NCBI RefSeq assembly: GCF_004343075.1
Contig: NZ_SLXP01000005.1
Coordinates: 20,936-84,935, forward strand
Source: Rhodovulum marinum
Lineage (GTDB): Bacteria > Pseudomonadota > Alphaproteobacteria > Rhodobacterales > Rhodobacteraceae
Direction of reading: 5' to 3'
DNA length: 64,000 nt
Part shown: piece after piece, positions 39,904-49,363 of the stretch
How the letters are laid out: each line of letters starts with the position of its first letter
Numbering within the stretch: position 1 is the stretch's first letter
Notes under the pieces: generated by a model
Database searches by the model: none
Seen by the model: only the letters and a program-made list of their open reading frames with translations
What the model was told of the DNA's origin: nothing
Program-made: the position numbers and the translations under genes

Positions 39904-40602
39904 ATGCCGGGGGACCAGCCGCAATACGTCATCGCCCCGCCGCCCGCCGTGGCGCTGCCCGTGGCGGGGTCGGACGCGCTGTTCCCGGTGCGCCGGGTTT
40001 ATTGCATCGGCCGCAACTATGCCGCCCACGCGGTCGAGATGGGCCATGATCCCGACCGCGAGGACCCGTTCTTCTTTCAGAAGAATCCCGACAACCTGAC
40101 CACTGATGGCCGGTTCCCCTATCCGCCCATGACGCGCGACGTCCACCACGAGGCCGAACTGGCGGTGATGCTGAAATCGGGGGGGCGCGACATTGCCGTG
40201 GCCGAGGCGCTGGAGCATGTGTTCGGCTATGCGCTGGCCCTCGACATGACGCGGCGCGATCTGCAGGCCGCGCAAAAGGCGCTGGGCCGGCCCTGGGAGA
40301 TCGGCAAGGCGTTCGAGGGGTCGGCCCCGGTCGGCCCGATCCACCCGGCCCGCGCGATCGGCCATCCCGACCGGGGGCGGATCACCCTGCGCGTCAACGG
40401 CGCATTGCGCCAGGACGGCGACCTGAACCAGATGATCTGGAAGGTGCCCGAGATGATCGCCCACCTGTCGCGCTATTACGCGCTGGCGGCGGGCGACGTG
40501 ATCCTGTCGGGCACGCCCGCGGGCGTCGGCCCGGTCGTGCCCGGCGACGTGATGGAAATCGCGGTCGAGGGGCTGGGCGCGATGACGGTCACGGTGGTCT
40601 AG
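39904..40602 (+). CDS. Fumarylacetoacetate hydrolase family protein (fumarylpyruvate hydrolase-like)
   Basis: 232 residues, the length of the short FAH-type hydrolases (NagK, gentisate pathway) rather than full fumarylacetoacetase. Motifs: VYCIGRNYAAHAVEMGHDP (about residues 30-48), FFFQKNPDNL, metal-binding HHEAELAVMLKSGGRDIA (about 82-99), YALALDMTRRDLQ, and GDVILSGTPAGVGPV near the C terminus. It hydrolyses a C-C bond in beta-diketo acids. ATG 39904 follows GGGGAGAG. No gentisate dioxygenase is adjacent, so the substrate is inferred from the family. Confidence 0.85.
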   Translation: MPGDQPQYVIAPPPAVALPVAGSDALFPVRRVYCIGRNYAAHAVEMGHDPDREDPFFFQKNPDNLTTDGRFPYPPMTRDVHHEAELAVMLKSGGRDIAVAEALEHVFGYALALDMTRRDLQAAQKALGRPWEIGKAFEGSAPVGPIHPARAIGHPDRGRITLRVNGALRQDGDLNQMIWKVPEMIAHLSRYYALAAGDVILSGTPAGVGPVVPGDVMEIAVEGLGAMTVTVV

Positions 40603-41246
40603 ACCGGCCCCGCCGCCGCGCCGAGGCCGCGCAGAAGCACCGCGATGGCGCGGTCGACGCGCGCCCGCGCCGTCTCGGGCGCCTCGCGCGGGGCGCCGAC
40701 ATCCAAGAGCTTGTCCAGCGGACAGGGCAGCGCCATCGCGTGCAACAGCGCCGCCGCCGCGTCGGTATCGGCGATGGACACCTCGCCCCGGGCGACGCCG
40801 CGGTCGAGTTCGGCGCGGATCAGCCGGCGAACCGCGCGCGGCCCCTCCTCCAGCATGGTGCGGGCCAGGTCGGGCTGGCGCGGGGCCTCGGCGATGGCCG
40901 CGCGCATCACCTCGAGCGCGACGGACCCGCCGGGCGGCAGCCGGTCGGCGGCCAGCAGCAGGCGCAGCCGCTCGGCCAGCGGCAACGCCCCCTGCGCGGG
41001 GGTCAGCGGCGCGACGAACCCCTCGCGCAGGCGGCGCACCAGCGCGGGAAACAGCGCCGCGCGCCCGTCGAACACGGCGTAAAGCGTGCGCTTGGACATG
41101 CCCGCCTCGCGCGCGATGGCGTCCATCGTGATGCCCTGAAGGCCGCGGTCGAGCAGCACCCGCTCGGCGGCATCGAGAATCACCCGCTCGCGCTCGGCGG
41201 GGGGCATCTGGGGCGGACGGCCCCGGCGCGGCGCGGGCTTGCCCAT
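40599..41246 (-). CDS. TetR/AcrR family repressor of the adjacent RND pump
   Basis: 215 residues. N-terminal TetR HTH: RVILDAAERVLLDRGLQGIT followed by MDAIAREAGMSKRTLYAVFD (about residues 20-60); the ligand-binding C-terminal domain is helical and unspecific. It is divergent from the membrane-fusion protein gene with 155 bp between them, the usual AcrR/MexR layout. ATG at 41244-41246 lacks a clear ribosome site; GTG 15 bp upstream is an alternative. Its stop overlaps the convergent hydrolase stop by 4 bp. Confidence 0.87.
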   Translation of the reverse strand: MGKPAPRRGRPPQMPPAERERVILDAAERVLLDRGLQGITMDAIAREAGMSKRTLYAVFDGRAALFPALVRRLREGFVAPLTPAQGALPLAERLRLLLAADRLPPGGSVALEVMRAAIAEAPRQPDLARTMLEEGPRAVRRLIRAELDRGVARGEVSIADTDAAAALLHAMALPCPLDKLLDVGAPREAPETARARVDRAIAVLLRGLGAAAGPV

Positions 41247-41334
41247 TGCGGCGGCACTCACATTTTCTTTTGCGTCCACAGGCCGCCCCGGGCGAATTCC
41301 GGCTTGCGCGGCGGTGTGGAAGCGAATAACGAAA

Positions 41335-41355
41335 CGCATAGGTTTTATAAATGCG
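41335..41355. promoter_or_regulatory. Candidate TetR operator and -10 for the RND operon
   Basis: CGCAT (41335-41339) and ATGCG (41351-41355) form a dyad spaced by 11 bp around the AT-rich TTATAA (41345-41350), which could be the -10 of the pump promoter. Because this -10 would overlap the ATG at 41351, that codon cannot be the pump start, in agreement with ATG 41402. Confidence 0.45.
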
Positions 41356-41401
41356 CGCACCGCTCTTTGCCAGCGTTTTCGCCCCTTCCAGGAGCCCTGC
41401 C

Positions 41402-42550
41402 ATGCCCCGCCTCTTCCGGGTTCTCGCCGCCATCCTGACGCTTACGCTTGCCACGGGCCCCGGCCTGGCCCAGCAGGGCCCCGGCCAGGGCGGCGAGCGC
41501 CCGCCGACGCCGGTCACGGTGGTCACGCTGGCGGCACAGGACGTGACGCTGACCACGCGGCTGCCGGGGCGGGTGGTGGCCTCGGGCGTGGCCGAGGTGC
41601 GCCCGCAGGTTGCCGGCCTGATCATCGAGCGGCTGTTCGAGGAGGGCGCCGAGGTCGCGCTGGGCGACGCGCTGTACCGGATCGACGCGGCCAGCTACGA
41701 GGCGCAGGTCGCCGCCGCCGAGGCCGCGGTGGCCCAGGCCACGGCCACGCTGCGCGCCGCGCGGAAAGAGGCGGACCGCATCCAGACCCTGCTGGCGCGC
41801 AACGTGACCAGCCAGCAGAACGTGGACGACGCGGTGGCCGCGCGCGACGCGGCCGAAGCCGGCCTGAAGGTCGCCGAGGCGCAGCTTCTAGCCGCCCGCA
41901 TCGACCTGGAGCGGACCACGATCACCGCGCCCCTGGCGGGCACCGTGGGCCGGTCGCTGACCACGCGCGGCGCGCTGGTGACCGCGGGGCAGGCCCAGCC
42001 GCTGGCGGTGATCCGCAGCCTGGACCCGGTCTATGTCGATGTCACGATGTCGGCCGCGGAACTGATCGCCTGGCGGCGCGGGCACCTGGAAACCACGCTG
42101 CAGAACGCCGATCGCACGGTCAGCCTGAACCTGCCCGACGGCGGCGGGTTCGATCACGAGGGCGAGTTGACCGCGGCCGAACCCTATGTCGACGAACAGA
42201 CCGGGGTGGTGGTGCTGCGCATGGAATTTCCCAATCCCGACAAGCTGTTGCTGCCGGGCATGTATGTGCAGGTCGACATGCCCACCGGCGTCGTGCAGGG
42301 CGCGATCCTGGCCCCGCAGGAAGGCGTCAGCCGCGACCGGCGCGGCCGGCCCACGGCCATGGTCGTCACCCCCGAGAACGTCGTGGAAGAGCGCGTGCTG
42401 ACGGTGATCGGCGACCGCGGGTCGGACTGGATCGTGACCGGGGGGCTTGCCGATGGCGACCGGATGGTCGTGGCCGGGCTGCAGAAGATCGCCCCCGGCG
42501 CGACGGTCGCGCCCGAGGAACGTGCCGCCGCCCCGGCGCCTGCCAACTGA
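41402..42550 (+). CDS. RND efflux periplasmic adaptor (AcrA/MexA-type membrane-fusion protein)
   Basis: 382 residues from ATG 41402 (CAGGAG upstream). Signal peptide [20 protein letters not shown] with AQQ after it; there is no lipobox Cys, so it is not a lipoprotein like AcrA. Domains in order: lipoyl/barrel-sandwich half ([20 protein letters not shown], about residues 62-81), alpha-hairpin (about 97-155), second lipoyl half ([20 protein letters not shown]), beta-barrel and membrane-proximal domain. It couples the inner-membrane pump to an outer-membrane TolC-like channel, which is not encoded here. Followed 19 bp later by the permease. Confidence 0.92.
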   Translation: MPRLFRVLAAILTLTLATGPGLAQQGPGQGGERPPTPVTVVTLAAQDVTLTTRLPGRVVASGVAEVRPQVAGLIIERLFEEGAEVALGDALYRIDAASYEAQVAAAEAAVAQATATLRAARKEADRIQTLLARNVTSQQNVDDAVAARDAAEAGLKVAEAQLLAARIDLERTTITAPLAGTVGRSLTTRGALVTAGQAQPLAVIRSLDPVYVDVTMSAAELIAWRRGHLETTLQNADRTVSLNLPDGGGFDHEGELTAAEPYVDEQTGVVVLRMEFPNPDKLLLPGMYVQVDMPTGVVQGAILAPQEGVSRDRRGRPTAMVVTPENVVEERVLTVIGDRGSDWIVTGGLADGDRMVVAGLQKIAPGATVAPEERAAAPAPAN

Positions 42551-42569
42551 CCCCCGGAGACCCCTGCCC

Positions 42570-45500
42570 ATGGCCCGTTTCTTCATCGACCGCCCGGTCT
42601 TCGCCTGGGTCATCTCGATCCTGATCATGGGGATCGGGCTGTTGTCGATCTTCAGCCTGCCGATCGCGCAATACCCGCAGATCGCGCCGCCATCCGTCAG
42701 CGTGCAGGCCGCCTATCCCGGCGCCTCGGCGGACACGGTGGCCAATACCGTCACGCAGGTGATCGAACAGCAGATGACCGGCCTGGACGGGCTGCGCTAT
42801 ATCTCGTCGTCGTCCACCTCGGCGGGGCAGGCGCAGATCACGCTGACCTTCGAGACCGGGACCGATCCCGACATCGCGCAGGTGCAGGTGCAGAACAAGC
42901 TGGCGCAGGCCACGCCCCTGCTGCCCGAGACGGTGCAGCGCCAGGGGGTGAGCGTGCGCAAATCCTCGGCCGGGTTCCTGATGGTGATCGCGCTGATCTC
43001 CAGCGACGGGTCGCTGGAGCAGGTGGACCTGTCGGATTACATGGAATCGAACCTGGTCGACGCCTTCGCCCGGATCGAGGGCGTGGGCGAGGTGCAGGTC
43101 TTCGGGTCGCAATACGCGATGCGGATCTGGCTGGACCCGGCGAAACTGGCCGCGTTCGAGTTGACGCCATCGGACGTGGTCGCCGCCGTGTCCGAAGAAA
43201 ACGCGCAGATTTCGGCCGGGTCGTTCGGCGCGCTGCCCGCCCCCGAGGGCCAGCAACTGAACGCCACGATCACCGCGCAATCGCTGCTGACCAGCCCCGA
43301 GGATTTCGAACAGATCGTGCTGCGGGCGGAAACCGACGGGGGCCTCGTGCTGCTGAAGGACGTGGCGCGGGTCGAGATCGGGGCCGAAAGCTATGACACC
43401 GTGGCGCGGCGCAACGGCCAGCCCGCGGCGGGCATGGCGATCCGGCTGGCGCCCGGCGCGAACGCGTTGGACACCGCCGACCGGGTCAAGGCCAAGATCG
43501 AGGAATTCGCCGAGTTCTTCCCCGAGAACGTCGATTACGTGATCCCCTATGACACCACGCCCTTCGTGGAAATCTCGATCAAGGAGGTGGCCAAGACCCT
43601 GGTCGAGGCGATCGTGCTGGTGTTCCTGGTGATGCTGCTGTTCCTGCAGAACATCCGCGCCACGCTGATCCCGACGCTGGCGGTGCCGGTGGTGTTGCTG
43701 GGCACGTTCGGCATCCTTGCGGCCTTCGGGTTCTCGATCAACACGCTGACCATGCTGGCGATGGTGCTGGCCATCGGCCTGTTGGTGGACGACGCCATCG
43801 TGGTGGTGGAAAACGTCGAACGCATCATCGAGGAAGAGGGGCTGGACCCGCGCGAGGCGACGCGGAAATCCATGGGCCAGATCACCGGGGCGTTGGTGGG
43901 CATCGCGCTGGTGCTGTCGGCGGTGTTCGTGCCGATGGCGTTCTTCGGCGGGTCCACCGGGGTGATCTACCAGCAATTCTCGATCACCATCGTCTCGGCG
44001 ATGGCGCTGTCGGTCTTGGTGGCGCTGACGCTGACGCCGGCGCTGTGCGCCTCGATCCTGCGGTCCAAGGATGTCCAGCACGCCAAGCGCGGGCCGTTCG
44101 GCTGGTTCAACCGGTTCTTCGACCGGCTGACGGGCGGCTATGCCGGGTCGGTCGGGTGGATCGTGCGCCGGCCGCTGCGGGTGGGCATCATCTATGTCAT
44201 GCTGGCGGTCACGATGGGCTGGCTGTTCGTCAAGACGCCCACCGGGTTCCTGCCCGACGAGGACCAGGGCCTGCTGTTCACGCTGATCCAGGCGCCGACG
44301 GGGGCCACGGCGGAACGCACCCAGGCGGTGGCCGAGCAGGTGCGCGAATTCTACCAGAACGGCGAGGCCGAAAACGTGAAATCGGTGTTCACGGTCGTCG
44401 GCTTCAGCTTTGCGGGCCGGGGGCAGAACATGGGGTTGGGTTTCGTCCAGCTGAAGGACTGGGACGAACGCCCCCGCCCCGACCAAAGCGTGCAGGCCAT
44501 CGCGGGGCGCGCGTTCGGCGCGTTCAGCCAGATCCGCGACGCGATGGTATTCCCGATTGTGCCGCCCTCGGTGATCGAGCTGGGCAACGTGTCGGGGTTC
44601 GATTTCTACCTGCAGGCCCGCGCGGGGCAAAGCCACGAGGAATTGCTGGCCGCGCGCAACCAGTTGCTGGGCATGGCCTCGCAAAGCCCGCTGATCGGGT
44701 CGATCCGGCCCAACGGGCTGCAGGACGCGGCGCAGTTCAAGCTGGATATCGACTGGCGCGCGGCGGGCGCGATGGGGCTGTCGGCGACCGATGTCGGACA
44801 GCTTCTTTCGATCGCCTGGGCGGGGCGTTACGTGAACGATTTCGTCGACCGTGGCCGGATCAAGCGGGTCTATGTCCAGGGCGCCCCCGAGGCGCGCGCC
44901 ACCCCCGCCGATATCGAGCTGTGGCGGGTGCGGAACGCGTCGGGCGGGCTGGTGCCGTTTTCCAACTTTACCACGGCCGGGTGGGAATTCGGGCCGCAGG
45001 GGCTGACGCGCTATAACGGCGTGCCGGCGATGCAGTTGCAGGGCGGCCCCGCGCCCGGCGTGACCACCGGCGAGGCGATGGCCGAGATCGAGCGGCTGGC
45101 GGGGCAGTTGCCGCCCGGGTTCGGCGTGGCCTGGACCGGGCTGTCGCTGGAGGAACGCGAATCGGGCAACCAGGCGCCGTTGCTGTATGCGCTGTCGCTG
45201 GCCGCCGTGTTCCTGTGCCTGGCGGCGCTGTACGAAAGCTGGGCGATCCCCTTCGCGGTGATGCTGGCCATGCCCATCGGCGTGCTGGGCGCGCTGTTGG
45301 GGGCGTGGCTGGGCGGGTTCGAGAACGGGGTGTTCTTCCAGGTGGCGATCCTGACGGTGATCGGGTTGACCGGCAAGAACGCGATCCTGATCGTGGAATT
45401 CGCGCGCGACCGGCAGGAGGCGGGCGAAGACCTGCTGAGCGCCGTGCGCGACGCGGCGCGGCAACGGTTCCGGCCGATCATCATGACCTCGATGGCGTTC

Positions 45501-45674
45501 ACGCTGGGGGTGCTGCCGCTGGTGCTGAGCACGGGCGCGGGGTCGGGCGGGCGCACGGCGATCGGGTCCGGCGTTCTGGGCGGCACGCTGACCGCGACGA
45601 TCCTGGGCGTGCTGTTCGTGCCGCTGTTCTATGTGGCGATCCGGCGGCTGGCGGGGGGCCGGATGGCGAAATAG
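42570..45674 (+). CDS. RND multidrug efflux permease (AcrB/MexB type, HAE1)
   Basis: 1034 residues, 12 TM helices with two large periplasmic loops. The start [20 protein letters not shown] is the classic HAE1 N terminus. Proton-relay residues are present: Asp407 and Asp408 in [17 protein letters not shown], and Lys936 in [17 protein letters not shown], in line with AcrB D407/D408/K940. Drug-proton antiporter forming trimers with the adaptor just upstream. Homologous pumps expel hydrophobic drugs, dyes and bile salts; the actual substrate is unknown. Likely repressed by the divergent TetR protein. Confidence 0.95.
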   Translation: MARFFIDRPVFAWVISILIMGIGLLSIFSLPIAQYPQIAPPSVSVQAAYPGASADTVANTVTQVIEQQMTGLDGLRYISSSSTSAGQAQITLTFETGTDPDIAQVQVQNKLAQATPLLPETVQRQGVSVRKSSAGFLMVIALISSDGSLEQVDLSDYMESNLVDAFARIEGVGEVQVFGSQYAMRIWLDPAKLAAFELTPSDVVAAVSEENAQISAGSFGALPAPEGQQLNATITAQSLLTSPEDFEQIVLRAETDGGLVLLKDVARVEIGAESYDTVARRNGQPAAGMAIRLAPGANALDTADRVKAKIEEFAEFFPENVDYVIPYDTTPFVEISIKEVAKTLVEAIVLVFLVMLLFLQNIRATLIPTLAVPVVLLGTFGILAAFGFSINTLTMLAMVLAIGLLVDDAIVVVENVERIIEEEGLDPREATRKSMGQITGALVGIALVLSAVFVPMAFFGGSTGVIYQQFSITIVSAMALSVLVALTLTPALCASILRSKDVQHAKRGPFGWFNRFFDRLTGGYAGSVGWIVRRPLRVGIIYVMLAVTMGWLFVKTPTGFLPDEDQGLLFTLIQAPTGATAERTQAVAEQVREFYQNGEAENVKSVFTVVGFSFAGRGQNMGLGFVQLKDWDERPRPDQSVQAIAGRAFGAFSQIRDAMVFPIVPPSVIELGNVSGFDFYLQARAGQSHEELLAARNQLLGMASQSPLIGSIRPNGLQDAAQFKLDIDWRAAGAMGLSATDVGQLLSIAWAGRYVNDFVDRGRIKRVYVQGAPEARATPADIELWRVRNASGGLVPFSNFTTAGWEFGPQGLTRYNGVPAMQLQGGPAPGVTTGEAMAEIERLAGQLPPGFGVAWTGLSLEERESGNQAPLLYALSLAAVFLCLAALYESWAIPFAVMLAMPIGVLGALLGAWLGGFENGVFFQVAILTVIGLTGKNAILIVEFARDRQEAGEDLLSAVRDAARQRFRPIIMTSMAFTLGVLPLVLSTGAGSGGRTAIGSGVLGGTLTATILGVLFVPLFYVAIRRLAGGRMAK

Positions 45675-45684
45675 CGCCCGGCCC

Positions 45685-46716
45685 TCAGCCCGGGTCGCCG
45701 CCTGCGGGCGGCTCGGGCGGGATGTAGACGGTGACGCGGGCGCGCCCCGCGCCCTTGGATTCATACAGCGCCATGTCGGCCTCGCGCATCAGGCGGGCCG
45801 GGTCGGGCGCGCTGTGCCGGGTAAAGACGGACAAACCGATACTGGCCGAGATCCGGCAGTCGATCCCCTCGACCTGGATGGGGTTTTCCAGCCGCGAGAT
45901 CAGGCGCTGCGCGATCTTTTCAAGCCGCAGCGGGTCGACGATGTCGACGGCGAGGATCACGAATTCGTCCCCGCCGACCCGGGTGACCACGTCCTGAACG
46001 CGGCATTCGTCCGTCAGCCTTTCCGCCACCTCGCACAGCACCACGTCGCCGACCGCGTGGCCATGGGTGTCGTTGATCTGCTTGAAGTAATCCAGGTCCA
46101 TATGCATCAGCGCAAAGGGCCGGCCCTGGCCCAGGAACTGCTTGAGCGTGGCCTCCAGGCGGCGGCGGTTGCCAAGGCCCGTCAGAATGTCGGTCGCGGC
46201 CTTTTCCTCGGCCGAGACGCGGGCGCCGTTCAGCCGCTGGGCCAGGCGGCGCAACTCGCCGGTGACGGCGGACTTGGCCTCGGTCAGGTAGAGCAGTTCG
46301 GCGGCCAGGTCGGTGGGGGCGAAATCGTGCAGGGTCAGGTCGAACTTGCCCACCGCGTCCAGCAGGGAAATGCCCATCGACAGGTTCAGCAACGCCCCCT
46401 CGCCGTCCGGCAGGGCCACCACCAGCCCCTTGAGCGACAGCACGGGTTCCGCCGCCAGGGTCAGCTTGAGCGGCAGGCCCGCCAGCGCGAGCAGCCCCGC
46501 CATGTCGGCGGCGGCGCGCGGGCGGCGCAGCGTCACCACCTCGGCGAAGGGGCGGCCGCAAAGGTTGCCCCCGGCCAGCCGTTCGACCGTGGGCCCGGCA
46601 TGGCGCACGCGGCCCTCGGGGCACAGGTACAGATGCATCGGCATCAGCCGCCCCAGCGCCGGGCCATCCAGCCCGACCAGCGCCGCGCAGGCCCAGGATT
46701 CGGAAACAGCGTTCAT
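45685..46716 (-). CDS. HNOBA-like diguanylate cyclase (GGDEF)
   Basis: 343 residues. The N-terminal 150 residues resemble the HNOBA (heme-NO-binding associated, PAS-like) domain, opening LMPMHLYLCPEGRVRHAGPT (about 24-43). A short helical linker (150-175) leads to a GGDEF domain with DLDYFKQINDTHGHAVGD, the active-site loop RVGGDEF and an inhibitory I-site RVQD just before it, so it should make cyclic di-GMP with product inhibition. The ATG overlaps the stop of the H-NOX-like gene (ATGA), so the two proteins form a sensor-effector pair. Confidence 0.85.
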   Translation of the reverse strand: MNAVSESWACAALVGLDGPALGRLMPMHLYLCPEGRVRHAGPTVERLAGGNLCGRPFAEVVTLRRPRAAADMAGLLALAGLPLKLTLAAEPVLSLKGLVVALPDGEGALLNLSMGISLLDAVGKFDLTLHDFAPTDLAAELLYLTEAKSAVTGELRRLAQRLNGARVSAEEKAATDILTGLGNRRRLEATLKQFLGQGRPFALMHMDLDYFKQINDTHGHAVGDVVLCEVAERLTDECRVQDVVTRVGGDEFVILAVDIVDPLRLEKIAQRLISRLENPIQVEGIDCRISASIGLSVFTRHSAPDPARLMREADMALYESKGAGRARVTVYIPPEPPAGGDPG

Positions 46717-47300
46717 CGCCCCCCCGCCGCAAGTGAAAAGCTGCGCCCGGCATGGAACGCCGCGTCCAGCAGGCTGACCGTCAGGGTGGCACGGCCGGGT
46801 TTGCGGTCGATCACGTCCAGCAGCGCAAGCGCGCCGTAATCGTCGGCCATCGCGCGCAACATGCCCTGAACGACGAATTCCACCCCCGGCCAGCCGCCCC
46901 GGCAGTGGATCACGAACCCGTCCTCGGCATCCTCGGACAGTTCGAGATCGGGCAGTTCCAGATCGGGCACGGCCAGGTGCCCGCGTTCGGGCAGGTCGTC
47001 CAGGGTGAACAGGAATTCCAGGAAATTCTCGCCCCCGAAGCGCAGCAACCGGCGCAGCGCCTCGAATTCCTTGTTCGAGACGAGATAGGTTCCCAGGTCC
47101 TCGAGCAGCATCTCGCGGGGCAGGCCGACACGGTCGACGGCGGCGTCCAGGACCGCGTCGGTCAGCGCATCCTCGTAGGTCAGCATGGCTTCGAAGCCGC
47201 CGGGTTCGACCCCGGCAACGCGTGCCACATGCGACCAGCATTCCGCGCCATAGGTGTCGCCTAGAAAACACTGGATCGCGCGGTTGATGAGACCGTGCAT
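46713..47300 (-). CDS. H-NOX-like (HNOB) protein lacking the usual heme ligand
   Basis: 195 residues. The start MHGLINRAIQCFLGDTYGAE matches the HNOB family (MHG-x-I/V-NxxIxxFVxxxYG). The proximal-His region, normally NLDxLHxRV near residue 102, reads FLFTLDDLPERGHLAVPDL, with Pro104 where His should be; the nearest His is 108. The heme-propionate motif YxSxR reads CRGGW (133-137). So canonical heme and NO binding is doubtful, although the fold and partner gene (HNOBA-GGDEF, ATGA overlap) are preserved. It may sense another ligand or act as a fixed partner. Start ATG 47298-47300. Confidence 0.82.
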   Translation of the reverse strand: MHGLINRAIQCFLGDTYGAECWSHVARVAGVEPGGFEAMLTYEDALTDAVLDAAVDRVGLPREMLLEDLGTYLVSNKEFEALRRLLRFGGENFLEFLFTLDDLPERGHLAVPDLELPDLELSEDAEDGFVIHCRGGWPGVEFVVQGMLRAMADDYGALALLDVIDRKPGRATLTVSLLDAAFHAGRSFSLAAGGR

Positions 47301-47388
47301 CGAATACGCTCCGCAGAAACGGCATCCTCACTAAACGCCGTCACTCTGCCGCCAACGCATTAACAAATGGCAAAGCGCCGCCGCCGGG

Positions 47389-49155
47389 TCAGCGCCCGAA
47401 AAACAGCGTCCGCCCCGACACGCTGAGCGCGTTGAGTGTCTGCGGTTCCAGCCGGAAATCGCCCGCGATCAGCGCGTCGATGGCGTCGTCCGGGGCGCGG
47501 TAGAAATCGCCGCCGGACAGGAATTCGGGGCTGCGCATGGCGAATCCGGGGCCGTCCTCGCGCGCGAAATAGGCCCGCACCAAGAGCGCGCCCGCCGGGT
47601 TGTGGGCGACGATCAGCACCTCGTCGCCGGGGCGCGGTTCCGAGAAATCGGCCAGCACCGCCACGCAGCCCGGGTTGCCGCCCGCGGTGCGATAGGTGCA
47701 GGCCCGGCCGATCTGCTGCAATTCCCAAAGGCGCAGGCTGGCCAGAAGGCCCTCGGGCAGGGTCGCGCCGCGGGGGCGCACCGGCAGCCGGGCCGCCAGG
47801 TCGGCGGCCAGCCGGGCCGCATCGTCGGTTTCGCCCGCCCGTTCAAAGGCATAGCGGGTGGCGGCGCCATCCAGCGCGGCCAGCCGCGGGGCCAGCCCGG
47901 GGTCATCGAGGGCGGCCAGCCGGGCAAGCCCCGCCTGCCCCGCGCGGCCCCAGTCGCGCCCGATCGCCCAAAGGTCGAGCGCCTGGGCATCGATGCGGCC
48001 GCTTTCGAACCGGGCCAGCTGGTTGGCGACCGACAGCCGCTGGGGGTTCATCAGCGGGGTGAAGAAGGCCACGATCACCGCCATCGCGACCAGGGCCATG
48101 GCGACATTGGCCCGCCGGATGCGGTCGCCCCAGCCCCGCCCCCGCAGCACCGCCGCGGCATAGGCCAGCCCGTAGCCCAGCGCCAGCGCGGCCAGCGCCC
48201 CGGCCACGATGCGGTCGGGCGTCAGGCCGTATTGCTGGACCCGCATCCAGATCGCGAATCCCGCCAACCCCGCCAGCGCCGGCAGGATCAGCGCCATCAG
48301 CCGGCAGCACCAGCAGGTCAGCCCGCCGGGCACGCGGCGGTCCTCGGCGGCGTCCAGGCCGGTCGAGACCAGCGTCGCCGCGCCGAAGGCCATCGCCAGA
48401 AGCGTGGCGGCGGCGGAAAACTCGCCGAAGAGGTTCGACAGCCCGCGGAACGGCAGCGCGGCGAGGAACACCGCGTTGACCACCAGCACCACCGGCAAGA
48501 GCAGCCGCAACAGCCGCAGCACCAGGTCGGGCGAGACGAAATCGGACAGCTCGCCCACCACCGCCAGCGCCAGCCCCAGCACCGCGCCGGTCAGCAGGTA
48601 GGGCACCTCGGGGCGGTCGATCAGCCGCTCGATCAGGTCGATGCCCACCAGTTCCAGCAGCGCGTTCGACAGGAACAGCACGCCCCAGACCAGCCCGACG
48701 AACAGCCAGGCCGCGGCCAGGCGCACGACGATCATCCAGGACTGGCCGAACAGCACCGCGTAATCGGTCATCCGCGTGCCCTGCCCGAGCCCCGCGACCA
48801 GGAAGGGCAGCGCCAGCACCAGCAACAGCGCGAAGCCCGGCCAGGGATGCCCGCTGGCCAGGAAGCCGGCCACGTCGTCAAAGCGCAGGCTGGCCCAGGT
48901 CATCAGCCCCGCCAGCGGCAGCGCCACCAGCGCCGCCGCCCCCAGCGCCCGGCGCAGCGGCAACGGCCCGGCCAGCGCCAGCGCGGCAGAGAAGAACGCG
49001 GTGCAAAGGGCGGTGAGGAACAGCAGCACGCGCGGCGCATCGGCCATCCGGTCGGGCAACAGGTCGCGCAACAGCCAGGCCGAGAGCCCGGCCAAGAGCC
49101 CCAGCCCGCCGAGGGTGATCCGCCCCGCCGCCGGGGCCGCCGCCGTCTCGCCCAT
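47389..49155 (-). CDS. DUF4153 family membrane protein
   Basis: 588 residues. About 11-12 hydrophobic helices fill residues 15-400, then a soluble C-terminal region (about 405-588) with ERAGETDDAARLAADLAARL and a final beta-rich part. The DUF4153 look comes from the helix-rich N-terminal half with DYAVLFGQSWMIVVRLA and the long cytoplasmic or periplasmic tail. GGGAGG precedes the ATG at 49153-49155. Function unknown; its position next to cyclic-di-GMP genes is probably coincidence. The 208-bp gap to pleD has G-runs and no gene. Confidence 0.75.
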   Translation of the reverse strand: MGETAAAPAAGRITLGGLGLLAGLSAWLLRDLLPDRMADAPRVLLFLTALCTAFFSAALALAGPLPLRRALGAAALVALPLAGLMTWASLRFDDVAGFLASGHPWPGFALLLVLALPFLVAGLGQGTRMTDYAVLFGQSWMIVVRLAAAWLFVGLVWGVLFLSNALLELVGIDLIERLIDRPEVPYLLTGAVLGLALAVVGELSDFVSPDLVLRLLRLLLPVVLVVNAVFLAALPFRGLSNLFGEFSAAATLLAMAFGAATLVSTGLDAAEDRRVPGGLTCWCCRLMALILPALAGLAGFAIWMRVQQYGLTPDRIVAGALAALALGYGLAYAAAVLRGRGWGDRIRRANVAMALVAMAVIVAFFTPLMNPQRLSVANQLARFESGRIDAQALDLWAIGRDWGRAGQAGLARLAALDDPGLAPRLAALDGAATRYAFERAGETDDAARLAADLAARLPVRPRGATLPEGLLASLRLWELQQIGRACTYRTAGGNPGCVAVLADFSEPRPGDEVLIVAHNPAGALLVRAYFAREDGPGFAMRSPEFLSGGDFYRAPDDAIDALIAGDFRLEPQTLNALSVSGRTLFFGR

Positions 49156-49363
49156 CGCCTGCCTCCCTGTGCCGTCGGGGCGAGCATAAACCCGCCCCGC
49201 GGCGGCGGCCAGAGGCCGGGCAGCGCGCGGAGGCGAAGGGGGTGCACGGGATACACCATACCCCGCGCACGCGCGGGGGGGGGGCCGGGGGACAGGGGGA
49301 ATTCGGGAGGAAGGGCAGACCGCCGCAGGCACGGCGGGCGCATGGCGGGGGCGGTTCGGCGCG

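Noticed and set aside
42366-45764. Very long open frame on the minus strand opposite the RND permease
   Set aside because: Composition shadow of a GC-rich gene: Arg/Gln/His-rich, no motif or ribosome site, and the plus strand encodes a textbook RND pump.
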